A stretch of DNA of 64,000 nucleotides from Phialocephala subalpina (Eukaryota; Ascomycota; Leotiomycetes; Helotiales; Mollisiaceae): contig FJOG01000006.1 of the NCBI GenBank assembly GCA_900073065.1, forward strand, positions 850,881-914,880, given 5' to 3'. Positions 9,244 through 20,411 of this stretch are shown one piece after another. Within the stretch, counting starts at the first letter, position 1; the number at the start of each line of letters is the position of its first letter. The position numbers and the translations under genes were made by a program. Below the pieces are notes generated by a model, which saw only the letters and a list, made by a program, of their open reading frames with translations, did not search any database and had not been told where the DNA came from.

Positions 9244-10314
9244 TTATTCCACATGAATCCACTCGTTCTCCAGCTTGGGATGGAAGTACCTCCTAGCTTC
9301 GTATGCCAAATGTCTTGGAGCCATGACACTGTATCGAGCGTCCTCACTTTCCAACCAGAAATCATGCACAATCCCTCTCTTCACTCCACTGCTATTGACG
9401 GGCACCTTGCCTGCAATGATCCTTTGGAAAAGACCTTGCACTTCCAGAATCATGGTCTCGGCATCTGCGTTATAAGTTAGATGGCCACAAGCAACCTTGA
9501 CCCTCGGAGTGAGATTATGGCTGCTGCGATGTTGTCTCTTTAGTTCTTTGTTTTGGTGTGAGACGAAAGATAGGAGAAGATCGAGTGAAGACATGTATTG
9601 TATCCAGTTGCCGCCTTCTTCAGGAAAGATAATAGCAGCTTGCGTTGCCGGTAATCCAGGTACTTGTCCGGCATCGTCTGGCAGTTCTGGGATTGGTATC
9701 TCGCGTTTTCGCTCGTAGAAGGTGTCTCCAACGTATAGATGGTGCTCACTGATGTCGTACCAGGCTAAGGAGCATGGTGTGTGGCCTGGGATGTGGAGGA
9801 ATTGTATTCGGAAAGGAGGAGTATTTGGAAGAGAGAAATACGATAGGTGGGAGGCCCAGTGGGAGATTGTGTACTTTGGCGTTGGTTTATTGACATATTT
9901 GCAGAGTGAGTGTGTTGGCAGGTCTTTCAGTAGCCAGTTTTTGTCGAAATCCGAGGCGATGATTGTCGGGTCTGTGGACAGAAATTGCGGGATACCCAGT
10001 ATGTGGTCGTAATGGCAATGCGAACAAATGATGATATAGTGCTTTTTGCCTTCTGGATTCAAAGCTTTGTCCCCGTTGAGTGGAAATGGAAACGTTTCTA
10101 TATATTCTCGAAGAGAAGTCAGAGAAAGGTGCTTTTTTCGAGGCGAATCGCAACCAGTATCGGTGATGACTATGTGGTTTGGGTAGATTTTGACATAGAT
10201 GTACGGTTGCTCTCCATATGAATCATCCTCGATGATCAGAAAGGCCGAATCATTAACACGTCTGCCAATGAAGCTTGTGCTTGGTGACAAGCTCGCGGAA
10301 TTCACATCGACCAT
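9244..10314 (-). CDS. Metallo-beta-lactamase-fold hydrolase
   Basis: Single exon, 356 residues, apparently complete. The zinc motif SHCHYDH places H99, H101, D103 and H104. The third metal ligand is in HIPGHTPCSLAWYD (H178), and the bridging Asp is in YVGDTFY (D197). A late CGH in VKVACGHLTYN could supply the last histidine. The N-terminus lacks a signal peptide, so it is probably cytosolic. Fungal members of this fold act as glyoxalase-II-like or lactonase-like hydrolases, and the substrate cannot be inferred here. The spacing of motifs is normal and no truncation is visible. It is divergent from the LPMO-like gene, with about 1.9 kb between. Confidence 0.85.
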   Translation of the reverse strand: MVDVNSASLSPSTSFIGRRVNDSAFLIIEDDSYGEQPYIYVKIYPNHIVITDTGCDSPRKKHLSLTSLREYIETFPFPLNGDKALNPEGKKHYIIICSHCHYDHILGIPQFLSTDPTIIASDFDKNWLLKDLPTHSLCKYVNKPTPKYTISHWASHLSYFSLPNTPPFRIQFLHIPGHTPCSLAWYDISEHHLYVGDTFYERKREIPIPELPDDAGQVPGLPATQAAIIFPEEGGNWIQYMSSLDLLLSFVSHQNKELKRQHRSSHNLTPRVKVACGHLTYNADAETMILEVQGLFQRIIAGKVPVNSSGVKRGIVHDFWLESEDARYSVMAPRHLAYEARRYFHPKLENEWIHVE

Positions 10315-12263
10315 GGATGATCTCTAGGGAATCACGAGATCCGGTTGACTGGTAGAGACAAGATCTGATTTGCATTGATTAGCAGTCATCCCATGATGGT
10401 AGCGAGAACTAAGCATAATTCTTGTCAGTTCGGGATCTCGCCGGCTAATCAACTGATACCAGTGGCGTCCAAAAAGTGCATTATCCACCTGTGACATCGG
10501 ATAAGACTTGTGAAACCGCGAGGTGGACAGTACACTGGAAATTTGGAATATGATGAGGCAAAAGAAGACCGCCACTTGATAATTTCTTTAGGAACTGGAT
10601 AAGGGGGAAGAATAGACGATACAATACATGTGGGTGAGACTGATAGAGGAATTGCACTGACCTTTGAGGTAGAACTGTTGAGGAGGTCGAGGCAGGAGGC
10701 TGGAACGTGACTTCCGCTCGCAAGCTCGCAGCTACTAGATGCACAAGGAGTGATCTTGGAGATCGTCCGAGTCAAGAAACTCTATCTGGGCTGAAGAGTG
10801 AGGACTAAGTTGTTTGTAGGATGCTTTGTTGGATATAAAATTCAGATGAGGTTCAAACAGTCGAGCAAAGATGGGGGACAAAGAGACTCGCTAGAGTGCC
10901 AAGAAAGAAATGCCCCGAGACATGCCTGTGCCCAACCTCCTCACCAGCATTCTTCTACATCTTCGCACGAACAACCCCACACCAGTATACACCACGAGAT
11001 GAATCGAAACAATACGCGCAATTCAGAGCTCCTGGAATCGGATCAAAGTATGTTCACGGACCTCTAGCCCCTCCAAGCTTCAGAGAGCGGGGCAGACCAA
11101 CCGCCTTTACTTGCTCCTCTGAGTGTTCCATGGACCTGCGAAACATGCGATGTCCCAGCCATCACCGTCCCTGGCATCGTCCTCGTCCTCGAGCAACCTC
11201 TTCAACGACTCGGTCCACGGCATCGCATCGACAAACCAGACTTGGGCCGATTCTTGCGACGAGATCTTGAGGAGGTTGCTATATGTGCCTGAATAAGATC
11301 TCTCTTGCAGCGGCTCTCCACGAAGAGCGTCTCGAATTCGCAATGCCCTCGAATCTGCTCGGCTGCTATGGTCTCGCAAATTCCATGTACTCTTGGAATA
11401 GGATTCATACGACTTTTCCAGCGCCAAAAGACTTCTCTTCTTGAGTCGCGCGGACAAGCGCTCATCTATTCACAGATGTGGCTCACGCGCGCTTCGATGT
11501 TGGCCCGCCACAGATGCAGCCCTGTCGGGCCATTGATTTGGTGAGCGTCGAGCTTTGAAGAACTCGGGTCTCCACTGCCGCAGGCTTCTGCATCTCATCT
11601 TTTGGAAACCTGGAGGGATTGACTGGTCCTGGTTCTCGATCAAAGTCCCTGCTCCACGAGGTCTTGGTGGTCAGCCCCTGCGCCAACCATGAAACCTCGC
11701 TAACCCAGGATGATAGGCGACAATTATCTGTTATCGAGGACTTCAGATCAGTCGACTCACAAAGAACTGCAGACTCGGAGCCAAAGAACCATTGAGTCTT
11801 TGTTTCAATGTCGCAGAGTTTGTTTCTTGTCTGTTCCTCGCCTGCTTGGTCTTTGTGATTCTCCACTCTCGTTTTTCATACTTTATTCATCGGTTCGCCT
11901 CTTAGTATTGTGCTTGTTCATCGAGTTTAATATTTCTGGCTCAAAGCCCAAGTGAATCATGAACAGCAAACAACAATAACAAGCGTTCCCGTTGTGTTCG
12001 CTCAATGCCATTCATACTTTCTATTGCTCATTGTTCACGCTGGCCGTCCATTAACTATTTAATTGCGAGGATTTTCTTCTAATTAATTCCTGGTCAACCT
12101 TCAACTTCCACCTTCAACAACTACCTTCGATCTACAACTTTCTACAACGCATCTTCGAACCCTTCTACAACACATCCTCAAGAACGTACTCGACAGTTTC
12201 AGACCCGCAGGCGAGATAACACTGATCTCTCACAACATACACACTTCGAGACTCGACTCCACA
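10315..12263. other. Divergent intergenic region, no supported gene
   Basis: Several open frames of 80-127 codons on both strands overlap one another (10896-11270 plus; 11107-11457 and 11483-11866 minus) without recognisable motifs. The last 150 nt before 12264 is rich in CAAC/CTTC and looks like a leader of the downstream secreted-protein gene. Confidence 0.35.
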
Positions 12264-13499
12264 ATGATGTCTTTCTACTACCTCTTCACCTTCTTGGTCC
12301 TGTCTACCTCGCTCGTTGAGGCACACACATGGCTGGAAAACATCATGCTCATTGGCGCCAATGGCTCCTTCGTTGGCAATCCTGGATATCCTCGCGGATA
12401 TGGACCCAGAATCGCTGGTGTTGATCCCAACGCCCAAAATGTCTACGAACTCCCTAGCACGCCACCCAATTTCCTCCCTACCGACCTCATGTGCAAGGCC
12501 ACCCAAACCATCGGCACTTACACGGCTGGCTACGGACCTCTTACAGCTGCTCCCCAGGACCACATCGCTCTTCGATACTTGGAAAACGGTCATGTCACAC
12601 AGCCTTTGACTGTGAGGGGCGCAGGCAATGGAACGGTCTTTGTCTACGGCACCAAAACTCCGGCAAACACCGACACGTACCTTGGCATCCACAGAGTCTG
12701 GAACGCAGACGGCACCGGTGGTGACAAGAGAGGCAAGCTCATCGCGACAAGAAGCTATGACGACGGAAGGTGCTTCCAAGTCGACGACAGCTTCCCTCTC
12801 TCGAAGGCACGCCAAGCTGCGGTCAACTGGCCAAACGGAGCAGACCTCCCATGCCAGACCGATGTCCAGATTCCCACAGACGCCGGAACCACCGGTACCT
12901 ACACCATGTACTGGGTGTGGGAATGGCCTCTACTTGACGCCGCTACTGGTGCAGTCAAGACCAACCAGAGCTACACCTCCTGTCTCGACATCACGATGAC
13001 TTCCAAGTCAACCATAGGAAGCGTAGCAAAGGTCGCCGCAAATCAGCAACTGACTGGCCTTAATGCCGCTCTGGTCGGTATTCCCGATCAGCTCAGCAAC
13101 CAGTTCCTTGTCAACCCTTCTGCTAAGCCGGCACTCACCTTCGGTCCTCCCTTCACGATGAGCTCAATCCCAGCTGCTGCATCCTCCACCACTGTTCCCA
13201 AAGCCTCCACTCAAGCACCAGCCACGACTTCCGCGGCCGCTCAGAGTGGATTCCTGACCATCACCGTCACGGAGAACGTAAAGGAAATGGTGACCGTCAC
13301 TGTCACCAAGGATCCAGCCGCCGCTCAGACCCCTACCTCCTCCACGGCGGTCACCATCACCTCGACTCAATATGCTACGATCTCACCGATCTCAGCTACA
13401 GCCTCTTCCTCGGCTGCCTACGTCTCACCGCACTCTGGAGTCCCAACTCCTTCGCCGTTCTTGACTGCGAGGAGCTTGAGATTTAGAGGCCGGAGGTGA
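12264..13499 (+). CDS. Secreted N-terminal-histidine protein, LPMO-like (DUF7492 type)
   Basis: Single exon, 411 residues. A signal peptide of about 20 residues ends ...LVEA, so the mature chain begins HTWLE with His at position 1, the hallmark of a copper histidine brace. A second candidate brace histidine is H110 in ALRYLENGHVTQP, and the GTYTMYWVWEWP strand (about 211-222) carries the usual axial Tyr and Trp. Cysteines 77, 170, 197 and 240 could form two disulfides. Residues about 295-395 are a Ser/Thr/Pro-rich linker, and the chain ends in a basic tail (SLRFRGRR) without a clear GPI signal or binding module. The body matches the fungal DUF7492 family. Lytic polysaccharide monooxygenase activity is inferred from the histidine brace, not shown. 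Confidence 0.8.
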   Translation: MMSFYYLFTFLVLSTSLVEAHTWLENIMLIGANGSFVGNPGYPRGYGPRIAGVDPNAQNVYELPSTPPNFLPTDLMCKATQTIGTYTAGYGPLTAAPQDHIALRYLENGHVTQPLTVRGAGNGTVFVYGTKTPANTDTYLGIHRVWNADGTGGDKRGKLIATRSYDDGRCFQVDDSFPLSKARQAAVNWPNGADLPCQTDVQIPTDAGTTGTYTMYWVWEWPLLDAATGAVKTNQSYTSCLDITMTSKSTIGSVAKVAANQQLTGLNAALVGIPDQLSNQFLVNPSAKPALTFGPPFTMSSIPAAASSTTVPKASTQAPATTSAAAQSGFLTITVTENVKEMVTVTVTKDPAAAQTPTSSTAVTITSTQYATISPISATASSSAAYVSPHSGVPTPSPFLTARSLRFRGRR

Positions 13500-14920
13500 T
13501 CTCACAATCGCAATACAACCTATCTCTGAATGAGCTTCTAGGCTTAAATTCACGCTTCTAACTTCCTTCCTCGCATATTTCCTTTGTTTCTGCTTCATAT
13601 ACCCAAGTTACATTGCGTGGCGTTTTAAGAATATAAGAGCATGGGCGGCGTTTGAGGGGCATCTGCATACATTGCATGGCGTTGGAACGGAGGCACGGAC
13701 ACGGTATGGAAAGGCATATTGGCATGGCATGGATGGAGTTTTCAGATACCATTTGCTTTTCTTGTACATATGCTACAACAATCCTCCTGGTGGGGTAAAA
13801 TGCACATAGATGCGCTAGTTTGCGAATTGTATGAACTTTGAAAAATATGTTTTGACTTTTTAATTGTGATTTGAAAATGACTTGATTTAAATGTGATTCG
13901 TACTTCGCATTTGCCTAACGCCTCTGAGTTTGAGAATGTAATGGTCAGTGTGACGATTGGAAAGTTGGCGACTGCGGAGAACCCAAGCTTGCTCATTAAG
14001 ACAGACTCTTCGAACATCGAGGACCTTGACTGCACCCGCGAGCTCTTTGTTGTGAACTTGAAAGATCTGGTCCTGCCTCGTCTCTCTGCTCACCCCTGAA
14101 TCGCCATCTTCGTCATAATTCTGACCAATTCTGAATTGAATTCTCTTTGTCTGCTTTGGGAACTTAACAAGAGATCGGGCGCACTTCCGCGACTCACTTC
14201 AGCAAATAAGTTACTTTGATGCAGACGGATATTCTATCTAGCCTTTACACAATCTCCCCCCTTCCTCCCCTTCCTATCACCCGTCAATATCAACTCATTT
14301 ATTCTCGCTCGTGCGCACCTTGCGTCCTCCAAGTTTTCATCCCTCAATCCTCGGCCAAAGAAATGACGACGTCTGGTTGAAACGTCCGAACTCTCATTTC
14401 AGTCTCCACTCGAAGATCTCGGTGGGGCGAGAATCGCTGAGATCTAAAGAACGGACGTTACAGAAACAAAGCAAAGAAGAGCCTAGTGATCTGATATTCA
14501 TTGTTTGTGGGGAAGGAGGACATCTTGTTTCAGTTGTCGCCTTTGTTTGATCTTCTCGCGACTCGTCGCCTTTGTTGAGCTATAGACCTGGGTGTTTGGT
14601 TTGATCTGATAGATGGATTGACGGGGTCTGGATTCTCGGGGATTGCTCCTAATTCTCCACTGATGGATTTTTCTATTTTCGATTATCGAGATCTTTCTTG
14701 ATCCTCGATCCCTCGCGCTGAGACATCTGCTCCGTCCCACACTTATGTTTGCTCATCGCTAGCTACGTTTCTCTCTCCCTTGACTCTTCCCATCAATCAA
14801 ACTTATCAAAGTCTTTCTTGCCCCATGCTCATTTTCTCGCTTCTTCTCCCCTCTTCTATGCTCGCTACTATTCCCTCAATCGCTACCATTACTCGCTGTC
14901 CTCGCTTCCCCTTTCTCCTC
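13500..14920. other. Convergent intergenic region after the LPMO-like gene
   Basis: 3' flanks of the LPMO-like gene and cyclophilin H, with a pyrimidine-rich stretch at about 14750-14920. No gene recognised; frames of up to 97 codons look random. Confidence 0.4.
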
Positions 14921-15818
14921 TTACATCTCCCCACACATGCCTACCGCAACATCCATATTCGGTACATCCTTCCCCCTATACCCCGTCTTCGTATTCTCCA
15001 TCTTCCTCACAACATCCATACCCTCCACCACCTTCCCAAACACCACATGCTTTCCATCCAAAAACGGCGTAGGGACGGTAGTGATGAAGAATTGAGACCC
15101 GTTACCGTTGGGACCAGCGTTAGCCATGGAGAGGAGACCGGGTTCTGTATGTTTCCTGGTGAAGTTCTCGTCGGCGAAGGTTTTGGTGCCGTAGATACAG
15201 GTTGAGCCTGTGCCGTCACCGTTGAGGAAGTCACCGCCTTGGATCATGAAATCTTTGATCTGCGTTTCTCCATTAGCTTCACCTTTCCGGAGCCTCAAGC
15301 AACATGGAGAACTCGCAATTCGATGGAATTTACACCCCTTGTATCCCTGTGGACGTCCGAGGTGATTCTTTGACTCTCCTGTGCAGAATTGTCTGAAGTT
15401 CTCTGCGGTCTTGGGAACTACATCCTTGAAGAGTTCGAATGTGACGCGTCCTAATGGTTCTCCTACACCATCATCCACTTGGTCAGCAAACCTTCTCATC
15501 CATACAATACATTCTTCTCCATCTCTTCTGCATGCTCCAGTCGCTCTTTTCTTGGACAGCCATTCGTGGTGGTTTGAAAGGCGCGAGCTGAAACGGGAAC
15601 AAAACGCGGGTTGTTTGACACCACGTGACTCTGACGAGAAGCGAGAAAACTTCTCAGGAGACTCGAAGCATCAGTGAAGGGGAGCAGGTGAGACGAACCG
15701 CCGATAGTGATGTCGAAGAATACTCTATCATGCTCAAGTCAGTTCATAATCATGTGAGGGAGAAAACAGGGGAGACATACAGCGGGTTGCCGTTCGCGGG
15801 CAAGATGGTCGGCGGCAT
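14921..15818 (-). CDS. Peptidyl-prolyl cis-trans isomerase, cyclophilin H type
   Basis: Four exons, complement(14921..15259, 15317..15462, 15699..15724, 15781..15818), give 182 residues. The reconstructed N-terminus reads [24 protein letters not shown]..., then [49 protein letters not shown] and [12 protein letters not shown], all cyclophilin active-site strands (catalytic Arg in FHR, Gln in MIQGG, Phe in SQFF). Length and N-terminus match CypH, the U4/U6.U5 snRNP-associated isomerase. Exons 1 and 2 are only 38 and 26 nt. Intron 3 (15260-15316, 57 nt) appears to use a GC donor (ATT|GCGAGT) with a CTAAT branch. Retaining it would insert 19 residues in frame. Confidence 0.9.
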
Positions 15819-17716
15819 CTTTTCCTGTTCAGTTTCGTCTCGGTCCAGGTCCAGGTCCAGGATAGTCAGGGGCGCGGATGAAGAGAGATCCGGCACGGAT
15901 TATCTTAGGGGAGAGGGAAATGCCGACAGTAGACCGGAGGTCGACGACGCGGGAGAGAGACAGGTGATTAGGGTTGCGTTGTTAGGGCTGGAGTTGGGAT
16001 GGGCTTGAGAGGGGGATGCAGGTGTGGAATCATGCGAGCTTGTGATCTCGCAGTTTTTACAGCTGGAAAGGTGGTTGGTGGTGGTTGGCACGGTGTGGAG
16101 TTCGTGATGGGGATGTTTTGCGCGCAATGGATTGGAGACGGAGATACAGTCAGTAGGCACGGTGGGATCGACGCTAGAAGAGTGGGGTTGTGTGGTTGTG
16201 TGGTTGTGTGGGTGTGTGGGTGTGTGGTTGGAGAGAGAGGGGAAAGCTGGCTAGGGGGAAAAAGCTTGTTTGGAGAGATCGTGATGATGGGATTGAGTTC
16301 GTTCGGATATCGAGATGCAGCAGCTACGGTATGAGATGTCATCGTACGGGACCAGGCTGTTACTTGCTCGAATGGGTGATGCTGATGAAGGTATTCCGTT
16401 CGTATTGTTTGAATTCATACAGTGGCATACCTTCTGCTGAACTCTGGACAATCTCGTCAGGGAAGGTCAGCCATAAAGTATCAACGTATCTTTGCAAAGT
16501 ATTAATAGCTCGCGTAACGGACAATTCAGCATCCACGGCTCACGGCTTCATTAAAGATTGGTGGAGGAGGAAGAAATATGAGACTCCAAACACTTTGACC
16601 CAGCTGTAAGATTACGGTAAGGACGATCATTGATCAAATTCACACCGCATCTCAGCCCTCGTGGATTACCTCGACGTCGTTTATCTCACGATGCTGGTTT
16701 TCAATATGTTAAGGTTCAGCTCAGTCAGGGCCGAAGTTATCAAATAGTCGCTGAGATGCAGCTTCAAGGTTGGGAAACTCCGGGGAGGCGCTTTCGAGTC
16801 GTGTGCATGAAGTTGCAGTCAAATCAACGCCATGCGAGGTGCAGCAGATGCATGTTCCCTCCGTCAAACCTCATCAGGGTCAGCAAAAGGATGACGGCGC
16901 TTGTACTGGCCCACGCTCAGATGTTTGAAGACCATGCGAAGTGCATCTCGAGTTCCTGGAGTTATCGAATGCCTTATGGTAAAAATGTCATCGCGCTGAA
17001 GGATGTAAAGGAATGTCAAGCCGTCTTTGAATCATCGAGTTCGCTGGCGCAGACGTCTAGATCTTGGTGGCGCTGACAGGACGCTGTAAACCTGTAAATT
17101 CGAAATCGTAGCCAAGTCCGCACCGGCATCCCGACCTCGGATTCGCCCCCTCAAGAATGCCCCAAGAACTCAAGAGTGGTAACCGCATCGACGAGTACCA
17201 CTAGGACTTGGTGTTGGTGTTGGTGTTGATGTTCATGTTCATGTTCGACATCTCAGTGCAACCTGTCTATCATACCACCCTCACCCATTCTCTTCGACGG
17301 CAACTTCTTCCTTCCTGTCGTACGACTTCGCACTGCTCAGTTGTTGCGGGATTTAGTCTTGTAATCAACCATCTTAGTGAATGATCGCCCAGTCACGGTC
17401 AAGTCAAAGCAGTATCGACGCCATAGCTAATTAATAAAAGGACTCGTCGCACCTGTTTCGTCAGCTAACCCAGCCCTTTCGCTCGACTTTGAACCTTCCA
17501 ACTTCACTTTCAACCTCTTTCTCGCCACATCCCAATCTGCATCACCCATCAGCGACAATCCAGCCTGCAATTATCCGCTTTGTTGGCGCAGGGAATGTCA
17601 CTATCTCGCACTGAAAGTGAGGTGGCGCACCGTCTGACCGAAGCGAGCTCGAGTGAATCCGCCATTCCTTTTTACGAGGCCCAGCCGTGTAGCCGGGCGT
17701 TAGTCCTCTTACGAAC
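15819..17716. other. Divergent intergenic region, no supported gene
   Basis: Holds a TGTGTGG-rich tract (about 16186-16230) and a TTGGTG/ATGTTC hexamer tract (about 17208-17247). Scattered frames of 100-148 codons show no motif. The last 250 nt is probably the leader of the RING gene. Confidence 0.4.
17208..17247 (+). repeat. Imperfect hexanucleotide repeat (TTGGTG then ATGTTC)
   Basis: About three copies of TTGGTG grade into three copies of ATGTTC in non-coding DNA. Confidence 0.75.
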
Positions 17717-19222
17717 ATGAGTGCGATTCACCAAGTCCTCGTCGAGTTCGTTTCAGAACTTCATCTACAACTCCATGAATACGACAGGCGTAATCTTGGA
17801 GGGACACAGTCGACTACTATTCATGCTCCTCTGAGTGTCGCCGATTCATCCATCTCGTCGTCCGCACCACCTGCAACCTCCACGATGTCGTCGACTAACC
17901 AACAGGGAGGTGGATCGAGTGGGCCGACCAGTTCCCCTCTGTTGTTCTTCGTTGCGTTGGGTTTCGGTGTCGTATTTACGAACTTATGGTGAGCAGCGAT
18001 TGGTTGAGAGCTTGATTTTTGTACTGATGCCTTTCAAAGGATTATCGTAGGTGTCAAGTACTGCTTCCGATACAATGCTCGCAATCGTGCCATCCGAAAC
18101 GGCGAGGAGGTCGACCCGATCAACCTCGAAAACATGCCTACGCGGCCACATCGTAGGAGGAGGGAGAAGAAGTTGATGACGATGGATGAGGTTAATGAGC
18201 GATTTCCTCTTACGAAGTACAAGAATTGGGTTGCGTCGCGGGCTAGGGAAGGATTGCCAACAACAGGCGGCGTCACGGCACCCCCGAGTCGGGCTGGAAG
18301 TATCAGAGATGTCGATGGGGTTATGCCATCATCTCCAACTGATACGAAGCACACTATCAACTCGCGGCCAGGTACTGCAGGATCAGATGGCGAGGCTGCT
18401 GAGATTACGATTTCTCCGGCTACGAATAATCTGGGAGGTGAATTTGGGGCCGAACGCAAGAGCATGGAGCCTACTATCGCCGAGAAAGGAATTGCATCAC
18501 CAACTGTTGAGGAGGACAACCGATTACAAGAGGTTCAAACCACGGCCAGCACGGTCAACAAACACCCAACAACTACCAGCGAGGAGGAAGATGATGAGGA
18601 CGATCACATCCACACGGCTGTGCCACCTGAACTTCTCACTAACCCAGGTGATACATGTGCTATCTGCATTGATACCCTAGAAGAAGATGATGATATCCGT
18701 GGATTGACCTGCGGTCACGCATTCCACGCTGGCTGTTTAGATCCATGGCTCACTAGCCGTCGTGCTTGCTGTCCGCTTTGCAAGGCCGACTACTACACAC
18801 CCAAGCCTCGTCCCGAAGGAGAAGCCGCTGATGCTGACCGTACCGGCCGAAGAAGAGCAGACCGAACCAACATGCCTCAAGCACCTCAATCTGCTTGGAC
18901 TGGTATCCGTGGCAATCCTCGTCTTATCCTTCCTGGACGTTTCGGTGTTCCGATTGGTGATGGGGTTCGATATGGTGGTGCTGATAGTCCACGATCGACT
19001 CGACGCTCTCGGAGAGAAGCTGCACAGGCTGCTGCTACTGCTAATGCAACTCCTGCTAACGGTGAGGTGAATGCTGAGGCTACCACTTCGAGACGATGGG
19101 TTCCTCGGATATCGAATCCATTCAGCAACATGCGTCTCCCAGGTCGTAATCGACAGGCTGCTGCACCCGAGGCGGCGGTCGAGCCATCACCTTCCCAGCT
19201 CGAAGCTGGCGTTGTTCGATAA
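17717..19222 (+). CDS. Membrane-anchored RING-H2 E3 ubiquitin ligase
   Basis: Two exons (17717..17988, 18040..19222) give 484 residues. The 51-nt intron has GTGAGC/AAAG ends and joins TTATG to GATTATC to give TNLWIIVGVKYCFRYN. A single TM helix spans about residues 74-96 (LLFFVALGFGVVFTNLWIIV), preceded by a Ser/Thr-rich region and a possible short lumenal N-terminus. The C3H2C3 RING lies near residues 249-292: CAIC, then LTCGHAFHAGC, then CCPLC. An acidic patch (EEEDDEDD) lies just before it, and a long basic disordered tail follows. Architecture resembles fungal PA-less TM-RING ligases of the endosome/vacuole (Tul1/Pib-like in general role only). The substrate is unknown. Confidence 0.87.
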
Positions 19223-20411
19223 GGTTCTTTGTCATATGCAATAGCATAAACCTACGATACCTATTTGTGCTGCTGGACGGACTGACGAGTCATATTCCTC
19301 GTTTGTTTCTTCTTGATACCCATACCACCTCTCTCCGACCTTGGTACGACTTGTACAGTGCCGCATACGATTTTTGGCATTCGTCTCCGAGCATACTCCC
19401 AGCACCTAGCACACAACAACCTCGTCTGTCCTTTTAGCGATCTCCTTGTTTTTTCCGCGAATGCAATTGCACTGGTATTTGACGCAAACCCGGTTGGGTG
19501 AGCGTATGGAGGGTATTCTACTGGTTTGGAAGGGAATTATATTGCTGGACTGCGTCTGGCTAGTGATGATACGGCACGGAGGGCTTTGATTGAGAAGTGG
19601 AAAGATCAGAGCAGGGAAATAAATGGGGAAAGAGAGGATACGGAATGAGAGAGTGAGTGATGCGAGATGTAAAAATAACTGCAGACGAGCTTTGCTTAGC
19701 TTGACTAGGCATCTAGTGCATATGCATATACAGGTGCGGATATGAAGGGATGGCGAACAGCATGGCATTTGAATGAATAAGATGCGTGAACACTCCATGC
19801 TTTGTTTTTGGCTTTGCTTTGAGATGTGGTTGTGACTTTTAATTTCGCATTGACGCCCCTGAATACCTCGCTTCGGATGTTCGTTCATCCACTTCAGCAT
19901 ACATGACTGAAATCACTTCACATCTAGACTTCGGGTCTTCGTTTGAAGATGCGGAATTTGTTTACTGTTTGCAAGTATGTATCTCTGGCTTCTAATTTGC
20001 TTCCACCAGCAGGCCCATACCGCCCTTGATATCTCGCTTGACCTCATCCTAAGCAATCCATCACCTCTCTTCAGATCACAAGCTCGTTGAGGAAATCATC
20101 TATATGACTCTAGGATGAGCTGTCGGAGAGATTCATGCTGCCTCTTAGTCCTCTGTCGCTGCCTCGAAGATATCGGAAAAGTAGATTTCGCCCTAAGTTT
20201 CGATCTTGAAATCAGTGGAAACATGGCTCAAATTCTGTGGTGCATAATGTCCGTGGCATCCTCAGCAACCTATTTGAAGAAAGGCAAGATGCCGAGATTC
20301 CAGCCTTTGGAGAAGACTAACGCCATGAGGGTGAGAGATATTACCCTCGCTCTCTTCACATCCTTCCAAGTATCAATTACCATACCTCCCAAATATGCAA
20401 GCTATTTTCGT
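19223..20411. other. Convergent 3' region
   Basis: Between the ends of the RING and GPALPP genes. Open frames of up to 164 codons (19406-19900 minus; 20115-20606 plus) have no recognisable content and overlap real genes or flanks. Confidence 0.4.

Noticed and set aside
10896..11866. Overlapping open frames on both strands (124, 116 and 127 codons), one with a faint ankyrin-like GLHLW stretch
   Set aside because: The ankyrin-like piece is not in the longest frame, needs frame changes, and no second repeat is found. The opposing frames overlap each other.
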